Assembly: GCF_018555385.1 (NCBI RefSeq)
Contig: NZ_JAFEJS010000004.1
Location: 124,001-188,000 of the forward strand
Length of the DNA: 64,000 bases
Origin: Bifidobacterium santillanense
GTDB taxonomy: Bacteria > Actinomycetota > Actinomycetes > Actinomycetales > Bifidobacteriaceae
Direction of reading: 5' to 3'
Both the position numbers and the translations under genes were made by a program. Of the stretch, positions 42,875 to 50,883 are shown piece by piece; the stretch's first letter is position 1; every line of letters begins with the position of its first letter. The notes below the pieces were generated by a model. It ran no database searches, was not told the origin of the DNA, and saw nothing but the letters and a program-made list of their open reading frames with translations.

Positions 42875-42988
42875 AATCATTCACATGAAAATGCCATCAA
42901 CCAGAGAAGGACACGGACAGACGACATCGTCACCGCAACCACCGCCGAAGGCCATCGAGTAAAGCGGGTGTCGTCAGTTCGAATCTGA
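42875..42988 (+). pseudogene. C-terminal peptide remnant running into the tRNA repeat
   Basis: An open frame of 37 codons without a start ends TAEGHRVKRVSSVRI and stops inside the tRNA-like repeat. A related tail (AESHRENRVSSVRI) ends the same way at 45096. It may be the leftover 3' end of an element gene that overlapped the attachment site. No family is recognised. Confidence 0.35.
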
Positions 42989-43036
42989 TCCGGGGCACAA
43001 TCACTCCTTGGAACATAACGGTTCCAAGGAGTTTCG
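42960..43036 (+). repeat. tRNA-Arg 3'-end duplicate, copy B, with terminator
   Basis: The first 39 bases match tRNA-Arg exactly. The following hairpin is a diverged copy of its terminator (CTCCTTGGAAC/GTTCCAAGGAG). The 43 bases before it (42917-42959) match those before copy C at 36 of 43 positions. There is no acceptor 5' half, so it is not a functional tRNA. Confidence 0.9.
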
Positions 43037-43049
43037 CTTACTGCGCTTG

Positions 43050-43263
43050 GTCTTTCCGGGGGCAATGGGGGTGTCTGACTGCACTTCACAGCCTTTTCAA
43101 GCGCATCGGCAACTGCGTCCAGCTTCGCATCCTCCGCATTGATGCATTTACCGCTGAGCCGCTCGTCAGTGATGGCTATATCAAGAACGCCGAGTAAGCC
43201 GGCCGGCATTCCCCATCCGGTTGGGGATGAGGACCTTGTCCGTTCCGAAGCACTCTGACACAG
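43050..43263 (-). other. possible gene remnant downstream of the ATPase-fold gene
   Basis: On the minus strand about 55 codons from an ATG at 43209 (LLGVLDIAITDERLSGKC, later LDAVADALEKAV) look like real coding but run without a break into the tRNA-like repeat. No homolog is recognised. Base composition is less GC-rich than the core genes. It may be a truncated element gene. Confidence 0.3.
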
Positions 43264-43315
43264 CTCCGAACCTACTCCGAAGTACTCCGAACCTACTCCG
43301 AAGTACTCCGAACCC
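43264..43315. repeat. helically phased direct repeats (CTCCGAA)
   Basis: A 21-bp unit occurs twice plus half. Each unit holds two CTCCGAA cores, giving five cores spaced 11, 10, 11 and 10 bases, or about one per DNA turn. The right end lies inside the last codons of the ATPase-fold gene. Confidence 0.85.
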
Positions 43316-44768
43316 GCCGTTCGAAGTAGGCGTAGTATTGCCTAGGATCGCGCGGTCTGGACCCATGCCATTCCAGAATCCCCTCGCCGGCCATTTTCTT
43401 CAGGGTCTTCGATGCGGTCCTGGCGCTCACTCCGGATTCGGCGGCAAGGGCTCTGGTCGTCACCTTTCCATCACTGGCCGCGATTGCGAGGGCCCTGCGT
43501 TCCAGTTCCGTCAATCCCTCTCCCGGGATCTCCGTCTGGCTGATGGCGGGATTCTCGTCCTGCTGTTTGTTCAGGTAGGGGACGCGTTGGCGGATGTTGT
43601 TGCGCAGCACGAGTTTGACGTTGACGTCGTTGGGTTCGCTGTACTCGGGGTCGGGCAGGCCTAGCTCCTCCATCTCCTCGTACATGCGGTGCACGCCCTC
43701 GTTGAGCTCGCGCACCAGTTCGAACGCAGTGAGCACGTGGCAGATCTTCGGGTTGCGTGCGTATCTGGTGGTGCGCATGTTCTCCAGCGTGACCCGGTTC
43801 GGCAGTGCGCCCGGGCTGGTGATCTCCAGCCGGTCGTCGAAGATCATCACGCGCGTGTATTCGCCTCGGATCGAGTAGTCGCGGTGCGCGACCGCGTTCA
43901 CCAAACCCTCGAACCACGCGAACCGCGGATACTCGGACACGGTGCGGAACCTGCCGTCCTCCCCGAGCACCTGGAACTCACGCAGCAGCGAGCCGATAAG
44001 CCGACTGGACTGCTCAACGACCTCGGGCAGCGGCCCGTCGAACTCCTCGTCCTTGACGATGTTCAGATTGCGGCCCGTGTGCAGCTGCGTGCCGTCGATC
44101 TTCAGGACACGCACGCGCGCCGACGGCAGGAACGCGGCCGGGTTCTCCGTGAACAGGAGTACGCCCGCGTTCGTCAGTTTCCCGTCCATGAGGAAACCTC
44201 GGCTACGCAGCACCCGCTCGTCGGGAATATCCGCTGCACCGATGGACCGCTTGTACCGGTCGAGCACGTCATGGTCGAGATCGTCCGGGTTCGCCCATGT
44301 CTCCGGTTCGTCCTCGAACCAGCGCTGTCCCTTGTCGTATTCCAGGGCAAGCACCTGCTCGCGGTCCAGCAGGACACTGTTGTCGCCCTCGCGCAGGTAA
44401 ACGTCGCCGTTCGACCGTCTGGCGATCACATGGTTCGACGACGGGGACACGTCCAGTACGAGGATCACGTCGTCCTGGCCCTTGGCGTTCACGCAGGGGA
44501 TGCGCCGGGCCGCGACGCGGGGGCTGGGCGCGCACTGCGTGATCGGGATCTGTTCGAACGATTCGACGGGTTTCGCGTTCTCCCGTTTGAATCCGGTGAC
44601 GGCGCCCTTGTCCTCGATGCCGATGACCAGCTGGCCGCCGGAGGCGTTCGCGAACGCAATGATGTGTCTGGTCACGTCCTCGGGCTTGATGCGCGCGCTC
44701 TTGCGGTCGAAGTACTGGCTCTCGTCCATCCGGGAGAACACCGCCGCCTCATCGATCTTCGAGTCCAT
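43293..44768 (-). CDS. AlbA_2 / HATPase_c_4 domain regulator
   Basis: The 491-residue protein has an N-terminal AlbA_2 (Schlafen-type) domain (YFDRKSARIKPEDV, then AFANASGGQLVIGIEDKG). A GHKL-like ATPase fold follows (GLVNAVAHRDYSIRG, then GALPNRVT), with a C-terminal winged helix (residues ~430-475). Such proteins are common on mobile elements and are usually called ATP-binding transcriptional regulators. GGAGG lies 6 bases before the ATG. Its final codons (RSTSE) are encoded by the CTCCGAA repeats, which it may itself bind (inference). Confidence 0.85.
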   Translation of the reverse strand: MDSKIDEAAVFSRMDESQYFDRKSARIKPEDVTRHIIAFANASGGQLVIGIEDKGAVTGFKRENAKPVESFEQIPITQCAPSPRVAARRIPCVNAKGQDDVILVLDVSPSSNHVIARRSNGDVYLREGDNSVLLDREQVLALEYDKGQRWFEDEPETWANPDDLDHDVLDRYKRSIGAADIPDERVLRSRGFLMDGKLTNAGVLLFTENPAAFLPSARVRVLKIDGTQLHTGRNLNIVKDEEFDGPLPEVVEQSSRLIGSLLREFQVLGEDGRFRTVSEYPRFAWFEGLVNAVAHRDYSIRGEYTRVMIFDDRLEITSPGALPNRVTLENMRTTRYARNPKICHVLTAFELVRELNEGVHRMYEEMEELGLPDPEYSEPNDVNVKLVLRNNIRQRVPYLNKQQDENPAISQTEIPGEGLTELERRALAIAASDGKVTTRALAAESGVSARTASKTLKKMAGEGILEWHGSRPRDPRQYYAYFERRVRSTSE

Positions 44769-45072
44769 GCCATTCCTCCATCACGACGCAGTCACCATAC
44801 AGGTCACGAGCATACCCGGAGGGTCGAGGCGTCGTCATCATTCCTCATCATCGTCGCTCACTGACCATCACTTACCCGCTCACTTACCTTTGAGAGTCAG
44901 TGATGACGTCACTGACGGTAAGTGAGCACGCGATGACTGCCAACCATTTTCTGCATTAGTTGCCGCTTGAAGCATCCATCTACGGAGAAAAGACACCTCC
45001 GCACAGGAAAGAGGTGAGACTCTTACAGACGACAGTCTCACCGCAATCGCAGCCGAAAGCCATCGAGAAAAT
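44769..45072. other. intergenic region at the right end of island 2
   Basis: Holds the iteron-like palindromes (44851-44930), then sequence related to that before copy B. An open frame without start from about 44970 to the TGA at 45096 encodes the AESHRENRVSSVRI tail. No intact gene is seen. Confidence 0.5.
44851..44930. repeat. iteron-like palindromic cluster, right end of island
   Basis: Contains the 18-mer TCACTGACCATCACTTAC (44858-44875), identical to 34204-34221. GCTCACTTACC (44878) and GGTAAGTGAGC (44917) form an 11-bp inverted repeat that encloses a second one, GTCAGTGA/TCACTGAC (44896 and 44909). Confidence 0.85.
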
Positions 45073-45141
45073 CGGGTGTCGTCAGTTCGAATCTGATCCG
45101 GAGCACGTACCCCTTGGAACCCAACGGTTCCAAGGGGTTTT
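45073..45141 (+). repeat. tRNA-Arg 3'-end duplicate, copy C, with terminator
   Basis: 29 bases (45073-45101) match tRNA-Arg exactly, followed by a terminator with the same arms (CCCCTTGGAAC/GTTCCAAGGGG) and TTTT. It is probably the displaced original end of the tRNA locus. Confidence 0.9.
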
Positions 45142-45155
45142 CACGTATTCGCCCT

Positions 45156-45249
45156 TCAGAACAGGCCGGCGTACCCGACGCCGAGTCGGTCGGAGACGGT
45201 TGCGAGCGCGGCGGCGGTCTCGGGGTCGAGCGCGATCCGGCCGGCGGGA
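45156..45249 (-). pseudogene. C-terminal coding remnant beside Ppx
   Basis: On the minus strand about 27 codons reading RIALDPETAAALATVSDR then LGVGYAGLF end in TGA. All but two third positions are G or C, as expected for real coding. The frame differs from that of the Ppx gene that ends right before it and has no start. It is possibly the surviving end of a gene cut away by rearrangement at the island junction. Confidence 0.4.
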
Positions 45250-46218
45250 TTAGAAGCCGAGGCGGGTGCGGCCGAACTGGTCGAGCCAGCGCAGGATCGC
45301 GCCCTCGCGCAGGGCCCACGGGCAGATCTCGATCTCCTCGATGTTCAGGGCCTTCATGATCTCGTCGGCCACGACGCCGCCGCCGACGATCTGCATCGTG
45401 CGCTCCGGGGTGATGCCGGGCAGGGCCACGCGCTGCTCCGGCGCGATCGCCGCCAGACGCGGAATCCAGTCCTCGAGCTGCTCGCGCGTCATGACGAGCG
45501 TGTCCTCGCGGCCCGGCTGGCGCAGCACGGCGCCGGCGAGACGGGCGAGCGAACGGAACGTCTTCGACGTGCCGACCGCGTGGTTCGGATGCTTCGACTT
45601 GGGGAACGACTCGACCATCGGCTCGAGGATCTTGCGCACGTGCTTGCGCACCTCCTCCAGCTGCTCGGGCGTGGCCACGCCCTCGGGCAGATACTCGGTG
45701 GTGATGCGTCCCGCGCCGGCCGGCACGGACAGCGCCACCGTAGGCTCCTCGTCGGAGCCCATCGCGACCTCGAGCGAGCCGCCGCCGATGTCGAGCATGA
45801 GCAGTCGGCCGGCGTCCCAGCCGTACCAGCGACGGGCCGCGAGGAAGGTCAGGCGGGCCTCGTCGGTGCCGGACAGGACCGTCACGCCCTGACCGATGCG
45901 CTCCTCGATCTTGCGCAGCACCTTGTTGCCGTTGGGCGCCTCGCGCAGGGCGCTGGTGGCCATCGCGAGCAGCTGCGTGATCTGGTACTCCTCGGCGAGC
46001 TGCATGCCCTCATCGACGGCCTCGAGGATCGCCTCGACGCCGGACTTCTTGATGGAGCCGTCCTCCTTCAAGTACTTCATCAGGCGCACGGTGCGCTTCG
46101 TGCTCGCCTCCGGATCGGGGCGGGCGCCGGGCGCGGCGTCGACGATGAGCATGTGGATGGTGTTCGAGCCGATGTCGAGCACGCCCAGTCGCGTGGTGTG
46201 CGAACGCAGGTTGACCAT
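45250..46218 (-). CDS. Ppx/GppA family phosphatase
   Basis: The 322-residue protein is an ASKHA-fold exopolyphosphatase or pppGpp phosphatase. It has the N-terminal phosphate loop LGVLDIGSNTIHMLI, the MATSALREAPNG segment, LDIGGGSLEVAMG, and a C-terminal CPWALREGAIL. It degrades polyphosphate or (p)ppGpp ends; the family does not tell which. It lacks the long C-terminal domain of E. coli Ppx. It is downstream of the aminotransferase by 65 bases. Confidence 0.92.
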   Translation of the reverse strand: MVNLRSHTTRLGVLDIGSNTIHMLIVDAAPGARPDPEASTKRTVRLMKYLKEDGSIKKSGVEAILEAVDEGMQLAEEYQITQLLAMATSALREAPNGNKVLRKIEERIGQGVTVLSGTDEARLTFLAARRWYGWDAGRLLMLDIGGGSLEVAMGSDEEPTVALSVPAGAGRITTEYLPEGVATPEQLEEVRKHVRKILEPMVESFPKSKHPNHAVGTSKTFRSLARLAGAVLRQPGREDTLVMTREQLEDWIPRLAAIAPEQRVALPGITPERTMQIVGGGVVADEIMKALNIEEIEICPWALREGAILRWLDQFGRTRLGF

Positions 46219-46283
46219 GTGGGTTCTTGTTCCTTTGTCTCTCTTGGTTCTCTCGGATGGTTGATGATGTCGGAAGGCGGCGC

Positions 46284-47543
46284 TCACGCGTGCAGGGTCG
46301 GCAGCCAGCGGCCGAGGCGGTCGAGGCCCTCGGCGAGCGCCTCGCGCGACGCCGCGTAGCTGAGCCTCACGTGCGTGTCGGCGGTCGCGGCGCCGAAGTC
46401 GCGGCCCGGGGTCAGCGCGACGTGCGCCTCGTCGAGCGCGCGCTCGCAGAACGTCCACGCGTCGAGGCCGGTCGACGAGATGTTGAAGTACGCGTAGAAC
46501 GCGCCGTTCGGCTCCACCTCGACGGGCAGGCCGATGCGTTTCAGCCCGTCGATGACGATGCGCCGGCGCGCGAGGAGCTCCTGGCGGCGGCGCTCGCATT
46601 CGGCGAGGCTCTCGGGCGTGAAGCAGGCGAGCGCGGCGTGCTGGGTGGGCGTGTGCGCGCACAGGTAGTAGTTGGTGGCGAGGTCGTCGACCGCGGCGAG
46701 CACGGCGTCGTCGTCCGGGATGACGGCCCAGCCGAGCCTCCAGCCGGTCATGCCGAAGAACTTGGAGAAGCTGTTGCACACGATCGCGCCGTCGTCGCAG
46801 GCAAGCACGGAGCGCACGTCGACGCCGTCCTCGTGGTCGGCCAAGTCGAGGTAGGTCTCGTCGACGATGCGCCACGCGCCGTGTTCGCGCGCCCAGTCGC
46901 ACACGCCGCGCAGCACGTCGAAGTCGATGGTGGTGCCGGTCGGGTTGGACGGGGAGGTGATCATGACGGCCTTGGTGCGCTCCGACCAGTGCGCGGCGAC
47001 GAGCTCGCGGTTGAGGTGGAAGCGCGTGGCGGCGGAGGTGGGCACGTCGACGACGCGGCCCTCGAAGCTGTTGACCAGCTCGCGGTTGCACGGGTAGGAC
47101 GGGTCGGCGATGATGACCTCGTCGCCCGGGTCGACGGTCAGGGCGGTGGCGAGCAGCAGTGCGGCCGAACCGCCGGAGGTGATGACGATGCGCCTGGGGT
47201 CGATGTCGAGGCCGTGGCGCTCGCGGTAGAAGTCGGCGATCGCGCGGCGCAGCTCGGGCAGGCCCATCGCCGCGGTGTAGGGCAGGGCGCGGCCGTCGTA
47301 CTGCTCGCGCATCGCGTCGCGCACGGCCGGGGGCGCGCCGAAGTCGGGCTCGCCGAGGGAGAGCTTGATGACGTCGATGCCGTTCGCGATCATCTCGTCG
47401 GCCTTCGCGCCGAACACCATGGCGCGGAAGGGCTGCGCCTCGCGGGCGCGACGGGACATGACGGGCAGGGACGAATCGGTCGGGTTGGTCGCGGCGACGG
47501 CGGATTCCGCCGTGCCGGGCTGCGTTGCTTCACCACTGGTCAT
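46284..47543 (-). CDS. class I/II PLP-dependent aminotransferase
   Basis: The 419-residue protein has the PLP Lys in NSFSKFFGMTGWRLGW, the SPSNPTGT motif and the Arg-containing C-terminal domain. It is closest in style to aspartate/aromatic aminotransferases of the AAT-I family; the amino donor is not determined. The ATG at 47543 lies just downstream of a TACAAC-like -10, which suggests a leaderless message. It is divergent from the oxidoreductase and followed by Ppx. Confidence 0.9.
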   Translation of the reverse strand: MTSGEATQPGTAESAVAATNPTDSSLPVMSRRAREAQPFRAMVFGAKADEMIANGIDVIKLSLGEPDFGAPPAVRDAMREQYDGRALPYTAAMGLPELRRAIADFYRERHGLDIDPRRIVITSGGSAALLLATALTVDPGDEVIIADPSYPCNRELVNSFEGRVVDVPTSAATRFHLNRELVAAHWSERTKAVMITSPSNPTGTTIDFDVLRGVCDWAREHGAWRIVDETYLDLADHEDGVDVRSVLACDDGAIVCNSFSKFFGMTGWRLGWAVIPDDDAVLAAVDDLATNYYLCAHTPTQHAALACFTPESLAECERRRQELLARRRIVIDGLKRIGLPVEVEPNGAFYAYFNISSTGLDAWTFCERALDEAHVALTPGRDFGAATADTHVRLSYAASREALAEGLDRLGRWLPTLHA

Positions 47544-47625
47544 ACGCCCGTTGTATCGGCACGGCCCGACAGGAAACGATAGGATTGGCGGTGACACGGT
47601 ACATCCGACGATTCAAGGAGGAACG

Positions 47626-48690
47626 ATGACGACGCAGGGCAGGCTGAACGGCAGGAGGGCCGAGTTCGAGGCGAACGGCGACAAGGTGAACGTCGCGATC
47701 CTCGGCGCCGGGTCGATCGCCAACACGATGGCGACGACGCTGGTCGCGATGGCGGCGGACCCGCGCTACGCGGGATGGATCCACCCGTACGCGGTGGCGG
47801 CCCGCGACTTCGAACGCGCCGAGGCGTTCCGCGGCCGGTACGGCTTCGACAAGGCGTACGGCTCGTACGAGGAGCTGGTCGAGGACCCGATGGTCGACCT
47901 CGTCTACATCGCCACCCCGCACAATTTCCACGCCGAGCAGGCGATCCTGTGCCTGAAGCACGGCAGGAACGTGCTCGTGGAGAAGGCGTTCACCGCGAAC
48001 GTCGCGCAGGCGGAGGACCTGCTGGCCGCGGCCGACCGGACGGGGCTGCTGGCCACCGAGGCGATCTGGACGCGCTACCAGCCGAGCCGGGCGATCATCA
48101 ACGACCTGATCGCGTCGGGCGAGCTGGGCGACGTGCGCATGGTGCGCGCCGACCTGAGCTACGAGCCGCACGGCCGCGACCGCATCACGAACCCGAACCT
48201 CGCGGGCGGCGCCCTGCTCGACGTGGGCGTGTACGCGCTCAACTTCATCGACATGGCCGTCGGCGCCGACCACGGGCGCACGATCGCGGGACTCACGACG
48301 ACGATGACGCCGTACGACACGGGCGTCGACGCGACGAACGCGACCGTGATCACGTACGACGACGGCCTGATGGCCGTGGCGACGAGCTCGCGCGCAGTCG
48401 CCTCCGACCGCTCCGGCGTGATCGAGGGCAGCAAGGGGTACGCGGTCGTCGACAACATCAACAACCCGCTGGGCATCGACGTGTACGGGCTCGACCACGA
48501 GCCGGTGCGCCACATCGACGTGCCGGCGCAGCTGACCGGCTACGAATACGAGGTGGCGTCCGCCGCGAACGCGATCCTCGACGGCCGCGGCGAATGCCCG
48601 GAGATGCCCCACGCGGACACGCTGCGCCTCATGGGGCTGATGGACCGCATCCGCGGCGAGTGGGGTCTCGTCTACCCGTTCGAGAAGTAG
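47626..48690 (+). CDS. Gfo/Idh/MocA family oxidoreductase
   Basis: The 354-residue NAD(P)-dependent dehydrogenase has a Rossmann N-terminus (VNVAILGAGSIANTMA), the VEKAFT motif in place of the common EKP, and a C-terminal sheet domain with GGALLDVGVYALN. The substrates of this family are sugars, inositols or related polyols. AAGGAGG lies 4 bases before the ATG. It is a single gene, convergent with the MFS gene 12 bases away. Confidence 0.9.
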   Translation: MTTQGRLNGRRAEFEANGDKVNVAILGAGSIANTMATTLVAMAADPRYAGWIHPYAVAARDFERAEAFRGRYGFDKAYGSYEELVEDPMVDLVYIATPHNFHAEQAILCLKHGRNVLVEKAFTANVAQAEDLLAAADRTGLLATEAIWTRYQPSRAIINDLIASGELGDVRMVRADLSYEPHGRDRITNPNLAGGALLDVGVYALNFIDMAVGADHGRTIAGLTTTMTPYDTGVDATNATVITYDDGLMAVATSSRAVASDRSGVIEGSKGYAVVDNINNPLGIDVYGLDHEPVRHIDVPAQLTGYEYEVASAANAILDGRGECPEMPHADTLRLMGLMDRIRGEWGLVYPFEK

Positions 48691-48702
48691 GACGCCCCTC
48701 CC

Positions 48703-50031
48703 CTACCGTCTGCGCGCCAACGCCCAGCCCAGCAGGGCGAGCGGGATCGCGCAGGCGGTGAAGATGGCGGGCAGGAACATGCCGACGTGCGGGCCGGCCG
48801 CGTCGAGGACGACGCCGGCCGCGGACGAGCCGATCGACGTGCCGACCGTGCCGGCGGTGGTCACCCAGCTCAGGCCCTCCGTCAGGCTCTCGGCCGGCAC
48901 GAGGTCCTTGACGATGAGGTTGCCGGTGGTGAACAGCGGCGAGACGAACAGGCCGGTCAGCACCTCGACGGCGCCGAGCAGCAGCAGGTTGTCCATCGCG
49001 AGGCGGAAGCCCACGTACCCGACGGCGAGCAGGCACAGGAACATGACCATGTGCGCCCAGTGCGAGCCGCGGAATCGGCGCGAGCCGAAGACGATCGCGC
49101 CGATGCACGAGCCGAGCGCGAACATGGCCAGCTGCAGGCCGAGGAACTGCTCGAGCCCGCGCGCCTTGATCGACGCGGTGATCGACACGTCGAACGCGGT
49201 GAAGCTCATGTTGAACACGAGGAACACGATCAGCAGGGGCAGCACGCCGCCGTAGAGCAGCACGCTCCTCGGCCTGGCGGCCCCGCCCTGGCGGCGCAGC
49301 CGGTCGAGGCTCAGCGAATCGGCCGGACCGCCCTCCCCCGGCGCCTCGGCGGCGGCCTCGACCTCGACGGCCTCGACCATCGCCGGCGGCTGCGTGGACT
49401 TCAGGGAGAAGAACACGGCGCCGCCGATGCCGCAGGCGAGCGTCGGCACGAACAGCTGGCTGACCGGGTGCACGGACGTGGCGAGCCACGCGGCGAGGAT
49501 CGGGCCCAGGATGAACACGACCTCGTCGATCGCCGCCTCCATCGCGTACGCGGTGTTGAGCAGCGCCTCGCCGTCCTCGACGCCGCGCAGCGCGTACGCC
49601 CATCGGGTGCGCACCAGCGCGCCGAACGAGAATTGGGTCAGGCCCATCACGATCGCGAGCGCGAACAGCAGCGGGATCGGCACGCGCACCAGCGCGGCGA
49701 AGGCGAACGCGAGCATCGAGGCGACCTGCACGGCGAGCGCGGTCCGGCCGACGCGGCGCTGGCCGAACCGGTCGAACATGCGCGCGTAGAACGGGGTCAC
49801 GCACGACAGGGAGAACACGTAGACGGCGCTCATCGTGCCGGCGATGGTCCAGTTGTCGTACAGGTGGTTCAGGGCGAGCACGATGCCGAGGCTCATCATG
49901 GAGATCGGGAGCCTCGCGACGGCGCCGGAGACGCAGAACGCCTTGGCGCCGGAGATGCGGAACAGTCGCGCGTAGGGGGATGCCGCGCGTCCGGGGCCGG
50001 GCGCGACGGCCTTGCGGGTGCGCTCGCTCAC
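48703..50031 (-). CDS. major facilitator superfamily transporter
   Basis: The 442-residue membrane protein has about twelve helices with a cytoplasmic Ala/Glu-rich loop in the middle (near residues 215-250). The short motif RFGQRRVG after helix 2 is the MFS loop signature. It is probably a drug or metabolite exporter; the substrate is unknown. The start is GTG overlapping the acetyltransferase stop (GTGA), with GAGG at 7 bases. The coupling with a GNAT gene suggests a shared role. Confidence 0.88.
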   Translation of the reverse strand: MSERTRKAVAPGPGRAASPYARLFRISGAKAFCVSGAVARLPISMMSLGIVLALNHLYDNWTIAGTMSAVYVFSLSCVTPFYARMFDRFGQRRVGRTALAVQVASMLAFAFAALVRVPIPLLFALAIVMGLTQFSFGALVRTRWAYALRGVEDGEALLNTAYAMEAAIDEVVFILGPILAAWLATSVHPVSQLFVPTLACGIGGAVFFSLKSTQPPAMVEAVEVEAAAEAPGEGGPADSLSLDRLRRQGGAARPRSVLLYGGVLPLLIVFLVFNMSFTAFDVSITASIKARGLEQFLGLQLAMFALGSCIGAIVFGSRRFRGSHWAHMVMFLCLLAVGYVGFRLAMDNLLLLGAVEVLTGLFVSPLFTTGNLIVKDLVPAESLTEGLSWVTTAGTVGTSIGSSAAGVVLDAAGPHVGMFLPAIFTACAIPLALLGWALARRR

Positions 50032-50747
50032 GCGCGCACCTCCCCGTCCTCGCGCGCGGCCGGGGCGGCCTCGACCGCGCCCTCGTAGATGAAGAGGTCC
50101 TCGCCGTCGCCGGCCGGCTCCTCGGGATGGTCGGCGGCCAGCCGCTCGGCCGTGCGCGTCAGGCCCTTGTGCTCGTAGAAGCCGACGTCGCAGCTCGAAT
50201 CGGTGTGCAGGTAGTAGCGTTCGACGCCCTGATGCGCGAAGTACGCGAGCAGCCGGCGCCACAGCGTGCCGCCGACGCCGTGGCCGCGCGCGGCCGGGGC
50301 GACGAGGAACAGCTCGAGTTCGGCCCCGGCCCGCTCGTTGACGGCGACGTCGTCCTCCATGCGCTCCTCGACGCGGTGCCAGGCGTTGGTGCGCGCGAGC
50401 GCGTCGGCGCCCTGAGCCGTGGCGTTCAGCGCGGCGTCGACGTGCGCGAGCTCGTCGGACACCTCGGGGAACAGCACGGGCCGGCCGGCCACGCGTGCGA
50501 GCGTGACGCCCATGAACGTGCCGTCCGGCCCCTCGGCGATGTCGCCGCGCGTGGCCGGCTCGAGGTAGTGGAGCGTGAAATGACGCGAGGTCATCCGCGC
50601 GATGTCCGGGTCGCCGGGTTCGGCCACGCCCCAGGTGAGATAGAACTGTTCGACGATGACGTCGATGTCGTCCCGTCGGATGGGACGGTAGGTGATAGCG
50701 GTGCGGTCGGTGGATGCGTTGCTGATCGCGTGCGCGGTCGCGGCCAT
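50028..50747 (-). CDS. GNAT-family N-acetyltransferase
   Basis: The 239-residue protein has the GNAT acetyl-CoA loop in LVAPAARGHGVGGTLWRR and the following DSSCDVGFYEHKG strand region. It transfers acetyl groups to an unknown amine. AAGGAG lies 10 bases before the ATG at 50747; the longer frame upstream lacks support. It is the first gene of a pair with the MFS transporter, a combination seen in resistance or detoxification loci (inference). Confidence 0.9.
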   Translation of the reverse strand: MAATAHAISNASTDRTAITYRPIRRDDIDVIVEQFYLTWGVAEPGDPDIARMTSRHFTLHYLEPATRGDIAEGPDGTFMGVTLARVAGRPVLFPEVSDELAHVDAALNATAQGADALARTNAWHRVEERMEDDVAVNERAGAELELFLVAPAARGHGVGGTLWRRLLAYFAHQGVERYYLHTDSSCDVGFYEHKGLTRTAERLAADHPEEPAGDGEDLFIYEGAVEAAPAAREDGEVRA

Positions 50748-50883
50748 GATGCCAATACTCCTTGTATGTCGTTCGGCACGTGCGCCCGCCCACACGTGCA
50801 CGCACGAGGGTCGCGGGTTCCTCCGGCGCGACGTTCGCGGCGCGTTCCACCGCGGGACCCGCTGTCCCGGCCTCGGGATGGGT

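Larger units (their letters stand above)
43037..45141. mobile_element. putative integrated island 2
   Basis: A short segment between tRNA-end copies B and C, holding one AlbA_2/ATPase-fold gene, helically phased direct repeats, and an iteron-like cluster at its right end. The related sequence before copies B and C suggests that both islands belong to one element family. No recombinase was found. Confidence 0.5.

Noticed and set aside
42960..43000. Second and third tRNA-Arg genes at copies B and C
   Set aside because: Only the 3' half is present; there is no acceptor 5' strand, D-arm or full anticodon arm.
42877..43209. Leftward 110-codon frame covering copy B as a real gene
   Set aside because: Its second half is translated tRNA-derived repeat (DQIRTDDTRF), a common artefact. 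Only the first part may be a remnant.
43264..43315. CRISPR array
   Set aside because: The repeats are contiguous 21-bp units with no variable spacers and no cas genes.
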